A DNA stretch of 57,897 nt from NCBI GenBank assembly GCA_025462645.1, contig JAOAPB010000120.1, forward strand, positions 1 to 57,897, written 5' to 3'. The stretch is from Edaphobacter sp. GTDB taxonomy: Bacteria > Acidobacteriota > Terriglobia > Terriglobales > Acidobacteriaceae. Below the pieces are notes generated by a model. That model had not been told where the DNA came from. It was given only the letters and a program-made list of their open reading frames with translations, and did not search any database. Below, piece by piece: positions 1 through 8,586 of this stretch (position 1 is its first letter; the number at the start of each line of letters is the position of its first letter). The position numbers were made by a program, and so were the translations under genes.

Positions 1-1053
<1,053 letters not shown>

Positions 1054-1124
1054 CACATAAACGACTAACTCGTAAATCGAAGCAGCGTTGTCTTACCCAT
1101 TGACCGTACAAGACACTCTACAGC

Positions 1125-1159
1125 GATACCGGTCACACTCTCTCCTGGTGACCGGTATC
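1125..1159. repeat. Perfect 12-bp inverted repeat (hairpin)
   Basis: GATACCGGTCAC at 1125-1136 is exactly complementary to 1148-1159, with an 11-nt loop. Flanking bases CAG and CTG extend the symmetry after one mismatch. It lies 70 bp after the DUF1015 stop and has no T-tract, so it is either a transcript-end stem-loop, an operator-like palindrome or a REP-type element. The rest of the 1054-1275 gap shows nothing else I can support. Confidence 0.6.
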
Positions 1160-1275
1160 ACTGCAACAAACAGATTCAAAACGGACATCCTCTTCGGAGC
1201 CGTAGACCGTGGAGCCCGCCTCGTCCACGGCACCATTGCCCGACATAGACCCGGCCCAAGCTACAATCAAAGATC

Positions 1276-2133
1276 GTGACCCAACGGCGCAGCCAAACCT
1301 CTAAAGCCGTGACCCTGGCCTTTTGCGTCGTCGCCAGCCTCACGGCTCGCTCCCAAGCCACGCCGCAACCGCAGATCGCCGCTCCAGTCCCACCGAAGCC
1401 CCAGCCAGCCGTCTACCGAAACCTTGTCCTCCTCGACCCCGCCCACGGCGGAGCCGACACCGGAGCCCAACTACCGAACAGCGTCTTGGAAAAGGACGTC
1501 ACTTTGGCGCTCGCCGCTCGCATCAGGCCCCTTCTCGCCACCGCCGGCTTCACCCTCCTCACCACCCGGGATACCGACGCCGAACTCACCACCGACCAGC
1601 GAGCCGGCATCGCCAACCATGCCCGTCCCACCGTCTGCCTCGTCATTCATGCCACCTCCAGCGGCACCGGCGTCCATCTCTTCACCTCCGCACTCGATGC
1701 GCGCCCCACCGCACCGCGCACCCTCCCCTGGGACACCGCCCAGGCCGCCTCCATCCCCCAGAGCCTCCGCCTCGTCAATGAGCTTGGCCTCGCCCTCGAT
1801 CACGCCAAACTCCCTCTCATCCTCAGCAGGGCCTCCGTCCGCCCCCTCGACAATCTCACCTGCCCAGCCGTCGCCATCGAACTGGCCCCCCTCCCCAACG
1901 GCACCTCCAGACCCTTTGCCGTCACCGACTCCGCCTACCAGCAGCAGGTAGCCCAGGCCCTCGCCGCCGCCCTCATCTCCTGGCGAACCCACAACCCGCC
2001 ACCTCCACCACCCGCATCACGCCCCATCCTCCCGGCAGCACCCCAGGCGATACCGCCAGCCCAACCCAAAGCCGCTCCGAGCGCTCCGCCACCTGCGCCA
2101 GCCCCGCCAACCCCGAAGGGAGCCGCCAAATGA
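1276..2133 (+). CDS. N-acetylmuramoyl-L-alanine amidase (Amidase_3-type)
   Basis: This 285-residue protein is predicted to be exported and to cleave the amide bond between MurNAc and the stem peptide of peptidoglycan. It starts with GTG and has a hydrophobic N-terminus (about residues 11-28) that could be a signal peptide. The Amidase_3 zinc site is visible: His57 in DPAHGG, Glu72 in LEKDV and His125 in LVIHATS, with Glu202 in VAIELAPL as the likely catalytic glutamate. Residues 240-285 are almost pure Pro/Ala/Ser/Lys, a flexible tail. Its stop overlaps the next start in an ATGA, so it is translationally coupled to the GerMN protein and then murI, a coherent cell-wall unit. Confidence 0.82.
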   Translation: MTQRRSQTSKAVTLAFCVVASLTARSQATPQPQIAAPVPPKPQPAVYRNLVLLDPAHGGADTGAQLPNSVLEKDVTLALAARIRPLLATAGFTLLTTRDTDAELTTDQRAGIANHARPTVCLVIHATSSGTGVHLFTSALDARPTAPRTLPWDTAQAASIPQSLRLVNELGLALDHAKLPLILSRASVRPLDNLTCPAVAIELAPLPNGTSRPFAVTDSAYQQQVAQALAAALISWRTHNPPPPPPASRPILPAAPQAIPPAQPKAAPSAPPPAPAPPTPKGAAK

Positions 2134-2756
2134 TCCCCCGCTACCAGCGCATCCTCTTCTGGAGCCTTGCCGGCGGAATCCTTCTCATGGCCGCCTTCCT
2201 CCTCCGCGGCTGCCAGCAGGCCCACAAGCGCCTCGTCGCCCTCAATGACGCAACCCCCATTGCCGCCCCCATCACCGCAAGCACCGAAGACATTACCCTC
2301 TACCTCGCCAACGATGCCGATGGCACGGTCACTGCCACCCGCTCCCAGCTCGCCCTCTCCCCGGACCCCACTGTCCGCGCCCGCGTGCTCCTCGAGCAGC
2401 TCCTCAGCCAGTACTCCCTCCCCACCTCCACGCACCCATTGCAAAGCGGCCCCGCTATAGACGACGTCTTCCTCCTCCCCGACCCATCCGGTGTCAAAGG
2501 TCAACTCGCCGTAATCAATCTCCGCAGCTCCTTTGTCACCAACCACCCCTCCGGCATCCTCGCCGAAGAGCTCACCGTCCAATCCATCATCGGCACCCTC
2601 CATGCCGCGCTCCCCCAGATCGCCCATATCCGCTTCCTCGTGGACGGTCAGCCCCACGATACGCTCGCCGGCCACGCCGACCTCCAACGCACCTATCCCT
2701 CCATCGACACCACCACCAGGCCAACCCCGCCCACAGAAGAAGCCACCCAGCAATGA
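2130..2756 (+). CDS. GerMN-domain membrane-anchored protein
   Basis: This 208-residue protein has one N-terminal membrane segment (about residues 8-27) followed by a single GerMN domain. The signature is LRSSFVTNHPSGILAEELTV, then IGTLHAALPQIAHIRFLVDG and LAGHADLQRTY, which matches the 'GS.EEL..vy.iv.Tl..f..v..V.flvdG.....l.GH.dl' pattern of that family. GerMN domains occur in Bacillus GerM and in lipoproteins of non-spore-formers; they are thought to bind envelope components, so a role beside the preceding amidase is reasonable but not proven. It overlaps both neighbours by 4 bp (ATGA), which points to one polycistronic message. A Cys at residue 28 lacks a proper lipobox because Arg precedes Gly. 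Confidence 0.78.
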   Translation: MIPRYQRILFWSLAGGILLMAAFLLRGCQQAHKRLVALNDATPIAAPITASTEDITLYLANDADGTVTATRSQLALSPDPTVRARVLLEQLLSQYSLPTSTHPLQSGPAIDDVFLLPDPSGVKGQLAVINLRSSFVTNHPSGILAEELTVQSIIGTLHAALPQIAHIRFLVDGQPHDTLAGHADLQRTYPSIDTTTRPTPPTEEATQQ

Positions 2757-3646
2757 ACAACACCAACCCCACTATTGGAGTCTTTGACTCTGGCTTCGGC
2801 GGACTTACCGTCCTCCGCGCCCTGCTGCCCCTCATCCCCGGCGCCAACTATATCTACCTCGGCGACACCGCACGCCTCCCATACGGCTCCAAGTCTCGCG
2901 AGACCATCACCCGCTACGCCCTCTCCAGTGCAAAGTTCCTTCAGGATCAAGGCGCCGGCCTCCTCGTCATCGCCTGCAACACAGCCTCCGCCCTCGCCCT
3001 CGAAGAGCTCCAGCAGACCCTTCCCATTCCCGTCATCGGCGTCATCCAGCCCGGAGCCCAGGCCGCCCTGGCCACGGCGTCCCGGACGAAAAAGTCCATC
3101 ATGCTGACCCCGAGCGATCCGAACGGAAAGAACCCCCGCAATTCACCCATTGCCCTGCAGCGACCCAAAGAAGCCCACGCCCTCGTCCTCGCGACGGCCG
3201 CCACCACGCAATCCCGCGCCTACACCCATGCTCTTGCCGCGCTCGGTCTGCGAGCCACGGAAAAGGCCTGCCCCCTCCTCGTTCCGCTCGTGGAAGAGGG
3301 CTGGATCGATCATCCAGTCACCGCCGAAGTCCTCCGCATCTATCTCCTCGAAGCTCTGGCCCAGGCCCCCGACGCCTCCATCCTTCTGCTGGGCTGCACC
3401 CACTATCCGTTACTGAAGCCTCTCATCGAAACGACCCTGCACAACCTCCACCACCCCATGCGGATCATCGACTCCGCCGAGGCAACGGCCCAGGCCGTAA
3501 CCGCCCATCTCTCCGCCACCACCTCCAGCGAACCTCCCACCTGCACCTTCTACGCCACCGACTCCATCGAAAAGTTCCAGCGCCTCGGCTCCAACTTCCT
3601 GGGCCAACCCCTCAAAGAGGTCCACCTCCTCGACCTCGGCGGCTAA
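2753..3646 (+). CDS. murI: Glutamate racemase with an in-frame insertion
   Basis: It interconverts L- and D-glutamate and so supplies D-Glu for peptidoglycan in the cytoplasm. At 297 residues it is about 28 longer than usual. Visible features are FDSGFGGLTV with Asp12/Ser13, the first catalytic Cys75 in IACNTAS, and the second Cys215 in LLGCTHYPL. Between VIGVIQPGAQAAL and LVLATAATTQS the family normally has only a short link, but here residues about 115-142 are an extra Pro/Asn/Ser-rich stretch. Its DNA (3095-3178) resembles the intergenic GTCAT repeat, sharing GAACCCCCGCA among other blocks. The insertion leaves both catalytic cysteines and the frame intact. It overlaps the GerMN gene by 4 bp. 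Confidence 0.93.
   Translation: MNNTNPTIGVFDSGFGGLTVLRALLPLIPGANYIYLGDTARLPYGSKSRETITRYALSSAKFLQDQGAGLLVIACNTASALALEELQQTLPIPVIGVIQPGAQAALATASRTKKSIMLTPSDPNGKNPRNSPIALQRPKEAHALVLATAATTQSRAYTHALAALGLRATEKACPLLVPLVEEGWIDHPVTAEVLRIYLLEALAQAPDASILLLGCTHYPLLKPLIETTLHNLHHPMRIIDSAEATAQAVTAHLSATTSSEPPTCTFYATDSIEKFQRLGSNFLGQPLKEVHLLDLGG
3098..3145 (+). repeat. Degenerate GTCAT-family repeat inside murI
   Basis: The run ATCATGCTGACCCCGAGCGA followed by AAGAACCCCCGCAATT aligns with the intergenic repeat GTCATTCTGAGCGAAGCG...AAGAACCCCCGCATTT at 16512. It is interrupted by a few extra bases. It sits inside the extra segment of MurI (3095-3178) that other glutamate racemases lack. The match is partial, so this copy is called with moderate confidence. 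Confidence 0.6.
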
Positions 3647-3741
3647 CTCGTATCTAGCTAAAGCTCAAAACCATGACCTGAAAGCCGGAAGAGGCTGTCT
3701 TTCGCTAAACTCATCTAACCATCTGATTCGGAGAGCCTCCC

Positions 3742-4119
3742 ATGCCTTACCTCCTCAAGACCGAGCCCAACAAATACTCCTTCGACGACCTCCTGCGCGA
3801 CGGCGAGACCACCTGGGACGGCATCAGCAACAACCAGGCCCTCCTCACCCTCCGCAACATGAAGAAGGGCGACAAGCTCGTCATCTATCACTCCAACATA
3901 GGCAAAGCTGCCGTAGGCACGGCCAAAGTTATCTCCGTCGACGCAACCGACCCTAAGAACCCGAACGTCCGCATCCAACCCATGAAACGTCTCAAACACG
4001 AAAAACCCCTGGCCGAGATCCGTGAAGCTGCCGTCTTCCATGGCTCCATCCTCTTCCGCCAGTTCCGCCTCTCCGTCGTGCCCCTCACCGACGAACAATA
4101 CGACTGGCTCCTCAGCTGA
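3742..4119 (+). CDS. EVE domain protein (thymocyte nuclear protein 1-like)
   Basis: This 125-residue single-domain protein begins MPYLLKTEPNKYSFDDLL and continues with TTWDGISNNQAL and KKGDKLVIYHSN. This is the EVE fold, a PUA/YTH relative with a ligand pocket lined by the Lys-Thr/Ser-Glu-Pro segment and the conserved Trp. Known EVE domains recognise modified bases in DNA or RNA, and stand-alone bacterial versions are widespread. The conserved Trp (TWDG) and the YHSN segment are present, so the pocket should be functional. It is a single gene, 95 bp after murI, with no obvious partner. The specific ligand cannot be read from the sequence. Confidence 0.85.
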   Translation: MPYLLKTEPNKYSFDDLLRDGETTWDGISNNQALLTLRNMKKGDKLVIYHSNIGKAAVGTAKVISVDATDPKNPNVRIQPMKRLKHEKPLAEIREAAVFHGSILFRQFRLSVVPLTDEQYDWLLS

Positions 4120-4299
4120 CGACATAGAAACCCCTCCCTGAACGAGGCATCCCACTTCGGGAAATACCTGCTATAGTCCAACTTTTCCGGGAATCTGGGC
4201 TTTACGCGTCTCTGCGCTTACATTACTGAACGCATCTACAAACTTTAGTTCCTTCACTTATATAGGGCCCCGCACTTAGACTTGGTTATCGGAATCAAA

Positions 4300-5544
4300 A
4301 TGCTCTCTTTCTCGTGGGTTGACAATCGGACGCTTCTCGCCTGTCAGGCCTTGTTGACAGCGATCTTCGCTGTTGTCTTCTTCAGCATGAAGCGCATGTA
4401 CCCTTATCTCCGCGGCGCCGGCTCCTTCGCCCTCGCCTTTACCGCCCGCAGCATTGGAAGCCTGCTCTTCCTCGTCTCGATATCCGTTCCCTATGCCGTC
4501 TCTGTGATAGGCACAAGCTTCTTCACCTTCTCCGTCTTCCTCCTCTTCTACAACGGAATCCTGCACTTCTTCCGCAGTCCACGTAAGATCGGCCCTGCCG
4601 TAGCCGTGGTCTCGCTTGCGTTGCTTCTGCTTACATACTTCGCCATAGTCGACGAGGGCCCTACCTACCGAACGGCTGTCATCCTCATCACCCTCTTCAT
4701 CATCCGCGGTCTCGTCGCAATCGAGCTCTTCCGCCAGTCCGCAGGCAAACCGATACTGAAGCTCTTCGCCATCTGCCTGATTGGCTATATCATCTTCGGA
4801 CTGCATCATGGCGTCCACACCTTCCGGCTCGACACCAGCATCCCCGCGATCCTGAACGACGCCACGCAGACCCCCGCGCTCATCCTCAATGTTCTCTTCG
4901 TCTGCATCATCGGCCTCTTCTTCCTGTTGATGCTCGGTACCGAACTGCTGACGATCGTCGAAAACCAGTCCCTTCAGGATCCCGTCTCCGGAGCTCTCAA
5001 CCGCCGCGGTATCGATCAAAGATTCACCGTCGAGCTGGAACGTGCCCAACGCAACAACTACACCCTCTCCATTGCACTCATCGACATCGATCACTTCAAA
5101 AACATCAACGACACCGCGGGCCATGCCGCAGGCGACCACGCCCTCCGACAGGTCGTCGAGGCGATCTCCTCCCGCCTTCGCTCCTACGACTTCTTCGGGC
5201 GCTATGGAGGCGACGAGTTCCTCCTCGTCCTTCCCCAGACCTCCTGTCAAAATGCCGTAAGAATCACCGAACGAATTCAACAAGCTGTCGGAGCTCTTGC
5301 CATCTCCAAGGGCGCACCCCTCATCACCCTCAGCATCGGCCTCACCCAGGCCGTGCCCGGCGAAACCGTCGCGGCCATCATGGCTCGCGCGGACACCGCC
5401 CTCTACGAGGCCAAGCGCGCTGGCCGCAACTGTAACCGGATACTTCTTCCGGCGGCCAAACCCCTGACAGACGAGATCTCAGCCATAGCCAATACCCCCA
5501 TCAAACACATCTCGACATCTTCCATCGTGACGAGCCAGCGGTAA
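4300..5544 (+). CDS. Membrane-bound diguanylate cyclase (GGDEF)
   Basis: It synthesises cyclic di-GMP from two GTP at the inner membrane. I chose the ATG at 4300 (414 residues) because GGA lies 6 nt upstream; an in-frame TTG at 4282 is the alternative. Residues about 15-215 form six or seven hydrophobic segments, a sensor region without a recognisable named domain. A standard GGDEF domain follows: DPVSGALNRRGID, IDIDHFKNINDTAGHAAGD, and the active site RYGGDEF at about 303-307. An RxxD product-inhibition site (RSYD) lies exactly five residues before GGDEF, so feedback inhibition is expected. No EAL domain is fused. It stands alone, with no adjacent effector. Confidence 0.9.
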   Translation: MLSFSWVDNRTLLACQALLTAIFAVVFFSMKRMYPYLRGAGSFALAFTARSIGSLLFLVSISVPYAVSVIGTSFFTFSVFLLFYNGILHFFRSPRKIGPAVAVVSLALLLLTYFAIVDEGPTYRTAVILITLFIIRGLVAIELFRQSAGKPILKLFAICLIGYIIFGLHHGVHTFRLDTSIPAILNDATQTPALILNVLFVCIIGLFFLLMLGTELLTIVENQSLQDPVSGALNRRGIDQRFTVELERAQRNNYTLSIALIDIDHFKNINDTAGHAAGDHALRQVVEAISSRLRSYDFFGRYGGDEFLLVLPQTSCQNAVRITERIQQAVGALAISKGAPLITLSIGLTQAVPGETVAAIMARADTALYEAKRAGRNCNRILLPAAKPLTDEISAIANTPIKHISTSSIVTSQR

Positions 5545-5675
5545 GAGAGATCCGGCGTGAGGCTTCAGATCGGAAGATCCGCGGCGAAACCCGTGACGCC
5601 CATAAAGGCCTGGCACCAAAAGAATGACATCGACGTTCCGATTACTTTTTCCGACCGCTATACCAAAACATAACC

Positions 5676-5705
5676 GGGAAGGCCCCGGTCGATCCGGGGC
5701 TTCCC
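5676..5705. terminator. Strong GC hairpin between diguanylate cyclase and fabI
   Basis: GGGAAG(G)CCCCGG at 5676-5688 pairs with CCGGGGCTTCCC at 5694-5705, with a one-base bulge and loop TCGAT. There is no T-run, but the position 130 bp after the cyclase stop suits transcript-end processing. A similar hairpin with a shared downstream stretch (TAA..CACC..CGTAACT) occurs at 49530, so it may be a dispersed element. The remainder of 5545-5842 holds no other feature I can support. Confidence 0.5.
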
Positions 5706-5842
5706 AGCTAATTAACCACCCGTAACTCACCATGGGGTACTCCTGCAGAAAGCCCGGCAAGCCATGATTGCTCTCCAGTACTGCAACCAACTCCTTACAC
5801 TGCTATCCTTACCATCGGAACCCAACAGGAGCTAACCGCAAC

Positions 5843-6610
5843 ATGATCGATCTAAAAGGCAAAGTAGCCGTCGTCTTCGGCCTCGCCAACAAGCGCAGCA
5901 TCGCATGGGGCATCGCCCAGAAGCTCTCCGAAGCCGGCGCCACCCTCGCCATCTGCTACCAGAACGAGCGCCTCAAGAAGGAGGCCGACGCCCTTATCCC
6001 CGAGCTGAAAGACGCCAAAGCCTACCAGTGCGACGTCTCCTCAGACGCCGAAATCGAAGCTCTCTTCGCCCAGTTCAAGGAGACCTACGGCACCATCCAC
6101 ACTGTCGTCCACGCCGTAGCCTTCGCTCCCCCCGACGAGATCAAGAACGACTTCCTCCTCACCAGCCGCGAGGGCTTCCGCATCGCTCACGACGTCAGCG
6201 TCTACTCGCTGATCGCCGTCAGCCGCGCCGCCGTCCCGCTGATGACCGAGGGAGGCTCCATCCTCACCCTCACCTACTACGGCTCCACCAAGGTCTTCCC
6301 CAACTACAACGTCATGGGCGTAGCCAAGGCAGCCCTTGAGGCCACCGTCCGCTATCTCGCCGCCTCCCTCGGCTCGAAGAACATCCGCGTCAACGCCATC
6401 TCCGCCGGTCCCATCAAGACCCTCGCCGCCCGCGGAATCGGCGACTTCTCGAAGATCCTCAACGCCGTCGAAGAACGCGCCCCCCTCCACCGCAACGTAG
6501 ACCAGCTCGAAGTAGGCGGAGCCGCCCTCTTCCTCTCGAGCGACCTCGCCAGCGGCATCACCGGCGAAATCACCTACGTAGACTGCGGCTACAACATCAC
6601 CGGCCTCTAA
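5843..6610 (+). CDS. fabI: Enoyl-[acyl-carrier-protein] reductase
   Basis: It carries out the last step of each fatty-acid elongation round, NADH-dependent reduction of trans-2-enoyl-ACP. The frame is open upstream, but the ATG at 5843 follows CAGGAGC with good spacing and gives 255 residues, the normal FabI length. The dinucleotide-binding start VVFGLANKRSIAWGIA is the FabI-type variant of the SDR glycine motif. The catalytic pair Tyr155-x6-Lys162 is seen in YNVMGVAK, and SAGPIKTLAARGI and the end YVDCGYNITGL are characteristic. It is monocistronic by context, bounded downstream by a perfect inverted repeat. Residues in the triclosan pocket cannot be judged without a structure alignment. Confidence 0.95.
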   Translation: MIDLKGKVAVVFGLANKRSIAWGIAQKLSEAGATLAICYQNERLKKEADALIPELKDAKAYQCDVSSDAEIEALFAQFKETYGTIHTVVHAVAFAPPDEIKNDFLLTSREGFRIAHDVSVYSLIAVSRAAVPLMTEGGSILTLTYYGSTKVFPNYNVMGVAKAALEATVRYLAASLGSKNIRVNAISAGPIKTLAARGIGDFSKILNAVEERAPLHRNVDQLEVGGAALFLSSDLASGITGEITYVDCGYNITGL

Positions 6611-6643
6611 ATATCAGGAGTAGTCGTAGCCATTTTCGTAGTC

Positions 6644-6683
6644 GTAGCACTCTGCTGACAGGACGCTGTCAGCAGAGTGCTAC
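6644..6683. repeat. Perfect 16-bp inverted repeat after fabI
   Basis: GTAGCACTCTGCTGAC (6644-6659) and GTCAGCAGAGTGCTAC (6668-6683) are exact complements with an 8-nt loop. The preceding bases carry two GTAGTCGTAGC-like copies (6620-6650). It has no T-tract, so it could be a factor-dependent end for fabI or, given its REP-like look, a dispersed palindromic element. Confidence 0.7.
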
Positions 6684-6755
6684 TATGCTCGACCCTGTAA
6701 CAAAGCGGGCGTAGCATGGGCACGCAGAACTGACGCACATACGAAAGGAACTCTA

Positions 6756-7259
6756 ATGACCATCGCAGAAATTCTCCTCCAGGACTTCGACCACGAAATG
6801 GCCGGCACCCGCACCACCCTCGAACGAATCCCCGAAACCAACCCCGACTTCAAGTGTCACGACAAGTCAATGCCCATGGGCCGACTCGCTGTCCACGTTG
6901 CCACCCTGGCTCGCTTCGGCACCACTGTCCTCACCACCGACGTGCTCGACCTCGGCGCCGGCAAATTTCCATCCATGGTCTTCGAGTCCCGCGAGAAGCT
7001 CCTCGCCGACTTCGACGCCCTCGCAGCCGAAGCCCGCGGACACCTCGCCTCCGCCAGCGATGAATACCTCCAGAAGAACTGGAAGCTGGTCTGGGGAGAC
7101 AAGACCCTCGTCGACGCCCCGCGCTCCGCCATGTATCGCAACATGTTCTTCAACCACCTCATCCACCACCGAGCCCAGCTAGGCGTCTACCTCCGCCTCA
7201 ACGACGTCCCCGTGCCACCCCTCTACGGCCCCTCCGCCGACGACTCGATGGGCTTCTAA
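6756..7259 (+). CDS. DinB-like domain protein
   Basis: This 167-residue protein has the DinB/YfiT-like four-helix fold, recognised from the spaced metal ligands His47 (GRLAVHVATLA) and His134/His138 (NHLIHHRAQL) and the closing YLRLNDVPVPPLYGPSADD, typical of DinB_2-type proteins. Family members are metal-dependent; some are thiol transferases for low-molecular-weight thiols such as bacillithiol or mycothiol. Because the window also carries bshC (11415-13040), bacillithiol is a plausible cofactor, but this is inference. An AAAGGA Shine-Dalgarno sequence (6743-6748) precedes the start by 7 nt. It sits 145 bp after fabI and 28 bp before an amidohydrolase on the same strand. Confidence 0.8.
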   Translation: MTIAEILLQDFDHEMAGTRTTLERIPETNPDFKCHDKSMPMGRLAVHVATLARFGTTVLTTDVLDLGAGKFPSMVFESREKLLADFDALAAEARGHLASASDEYLQKNWKLVWGDKTLVDAPRSAMYRNMFFNHLIHHRAQLGVYLRLNDVPVPPLYGPSADDSMGF

Positions 7260-7287
7260 GCGCATTTCGCGGTATGCTGCTCGAACG

Positions 7288-8586
7288 ATGAAGATCCTTC
7301 TCAGCAGCGTTGCCATCAGCTTTGCAACAGTGGCCTGTCTCGGACAGGCCACTGTTGCGTCTGGACCCTCTGTCGTCCTGCACGCTACAAGAATGCTCGA
7401 CGTCTCCGCTGGCAGGATCGTCTCTCCCGCCGAGGTCCTCGTCGAAGGCGAGCGCATCGTCTCCGCCGGAACCGGCATCACTCGCCCCGCAGGAGCGAAG
7501 GTCATCGACCTCGGCGACGTCACCCTGATGCCCGGCCTCATCGATGCACACGTCCACCTCTTCCTTCACCCCGGAGCCGAAGATCTTCAGACCGTCGAGG
7601 AGAGCGTCCCGCAACGCACCCTCATCGCCGCCGCAGCCGCGAAGGCCGACCTCCTCGCAGGCTTCACCGCCGAGCGAGACATGGGAACCGAAGGCGCAGG
7701 CTGCGCCGATGCAGCCGTCCGCAACGCCATCGACTCCGGCCTGATTCCCGGTCCGCGCATGCGAGTAAGCTGCAATGCCATAGACATACTAGGAGGCCAC
7801 GAGGACGCAATCGGCTACAACCCGGCCCAGCACGTCCTCTCCAATGCCGACTACGCCAACTCCACCGACGACCTCATCAAAGTCATCCGCGAGCAGCGAA
7901 AGGGCGGAGCCGACTTCACCAAGGTCTACGAAACCGGAAAGGACTCAATCCACGACGGCGTCTTCAAGACCCCCTTCCAGTACACGGAGGCCCAACTCGC
8001 CGCAGCCGTAGCCGAAGCCGCCCGCACCAGCGGTGGAATCGACTCCGGCCGCGGCATCGTCGTCCACGCAACTGGCGAGCCCGGAACCGGCTACGCCGCA
8101 GCTGCCGGAGTAGCCTCTATCGATCACGCCTACCAGTTAAGCGAAGCCACCATGAAGGCCATGCACGACAAGGGCATCTTCGCCGTACCGACCTTCGCCA
8201 TCATCGAGTACTTCGCCGAGCACGCGGCGACACCCGCACAGGCTGCACGCTATCGAGCCGAGCTCGCCTACCACGCAGCCGAGTTCAAAAAGCAGATAGC
8301 CGCAGGCGTCCCCTTCGCCGTCGGCAGCGATGTAGGTCCCTTCCCCCACGGAACACAGGCCCGTGAGATGGAGATGATGGTCCAGTACGGAATGAAACCC
8401 GCCGACGTCCTTCGCGCCGACCTCATCAACGGATCGAAGCTCCTCGGCTGGAGCGGCCATATCGGCGAGCTAAAACCTGGCTACGACGCCGACATCATCG
8501 CAGTCCAGGGCAATCCCCTCGAAGACATCACGGTCCTGAAAAAGGTCAGCTTCGTCATGAAGAACGGCGAGATCGTGAAGCAGTGA
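7288..8586 (+). CDS. Exported amidohydrolase (imidazolonepropionase/prolidase-like)
   Basis: This 432-residue protein has a likely signal peptide (MKILLSSVAISFATVACLGQA). It carries the amidohydrolase-superfamily beta-sandwich start VVLHATRMLD and the metal motif DAHVH (His88, His90). Further ligands are a probable carboxylated Lys in DFTKVYETG, His in VVHATGEPG, His in SIDHAYQ, and Asp in VGSDVGPFPHG. It closes with the usual LKPGYDADIIAVQGNPL. This set matches the binuclear Xaa-Pro dipeptidase-like branch, whose exported members hydrolyse N-blocked dipeptides or related amides. The substrate cannot be read from the sequence. It lies 28 bp after the DinB-like gene and converges end-to-end with the ABC-F gene, with no bases between the stops. 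Confidence 0.85.
   Translation: MKILLSSVAISFATVACLGQATVASGPSVVLHATRMLDVSAGRIVSPAEVLVEGERIVSAGTGITRPAGAKVIDLGDVTLMPGLIDAHVHLFLHPGAEDLQTVEESVPQRTLIAAAAAKADLLAGFTAERDMGTEGAGCADAAVRNAIDSGLIPGPRMRVSCNAIDILGGHEDAIGYNPAQHVLSNADYANSTDDLIKVIREQRKGGADFTKVYETGKDSIHDGVFKTPFQYTEAQLAAAVAEAARTSGGIDSGRGIVVHATGEPGTGYAAAAGVASIDHAYQLSEATMKAMHDKGIFAVPTFAIIEYFAEHAATPAQAARYRAELAYHAAEFKKQIAAGVPFAVGSDVGPFPHGTQAREMEMMVQYGMKPADVLRADLINGSKLLGWSGHIGELKPGYDADIIAVQGNPLEDITVLKKVSFVMKNGEIVKQ

Noticed and set aside
1088..1279. 63-residue frame before the amidase
   Set aside because: It spans the inverted repeat, has no Shine-Dalgarno and no family resemblance.
4276..5283. 335-residue minus-strand frame opposite the diguanylate cyclase
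   Set aside because: Same antisense artefact; highly acidic low-complexity product without any domain.
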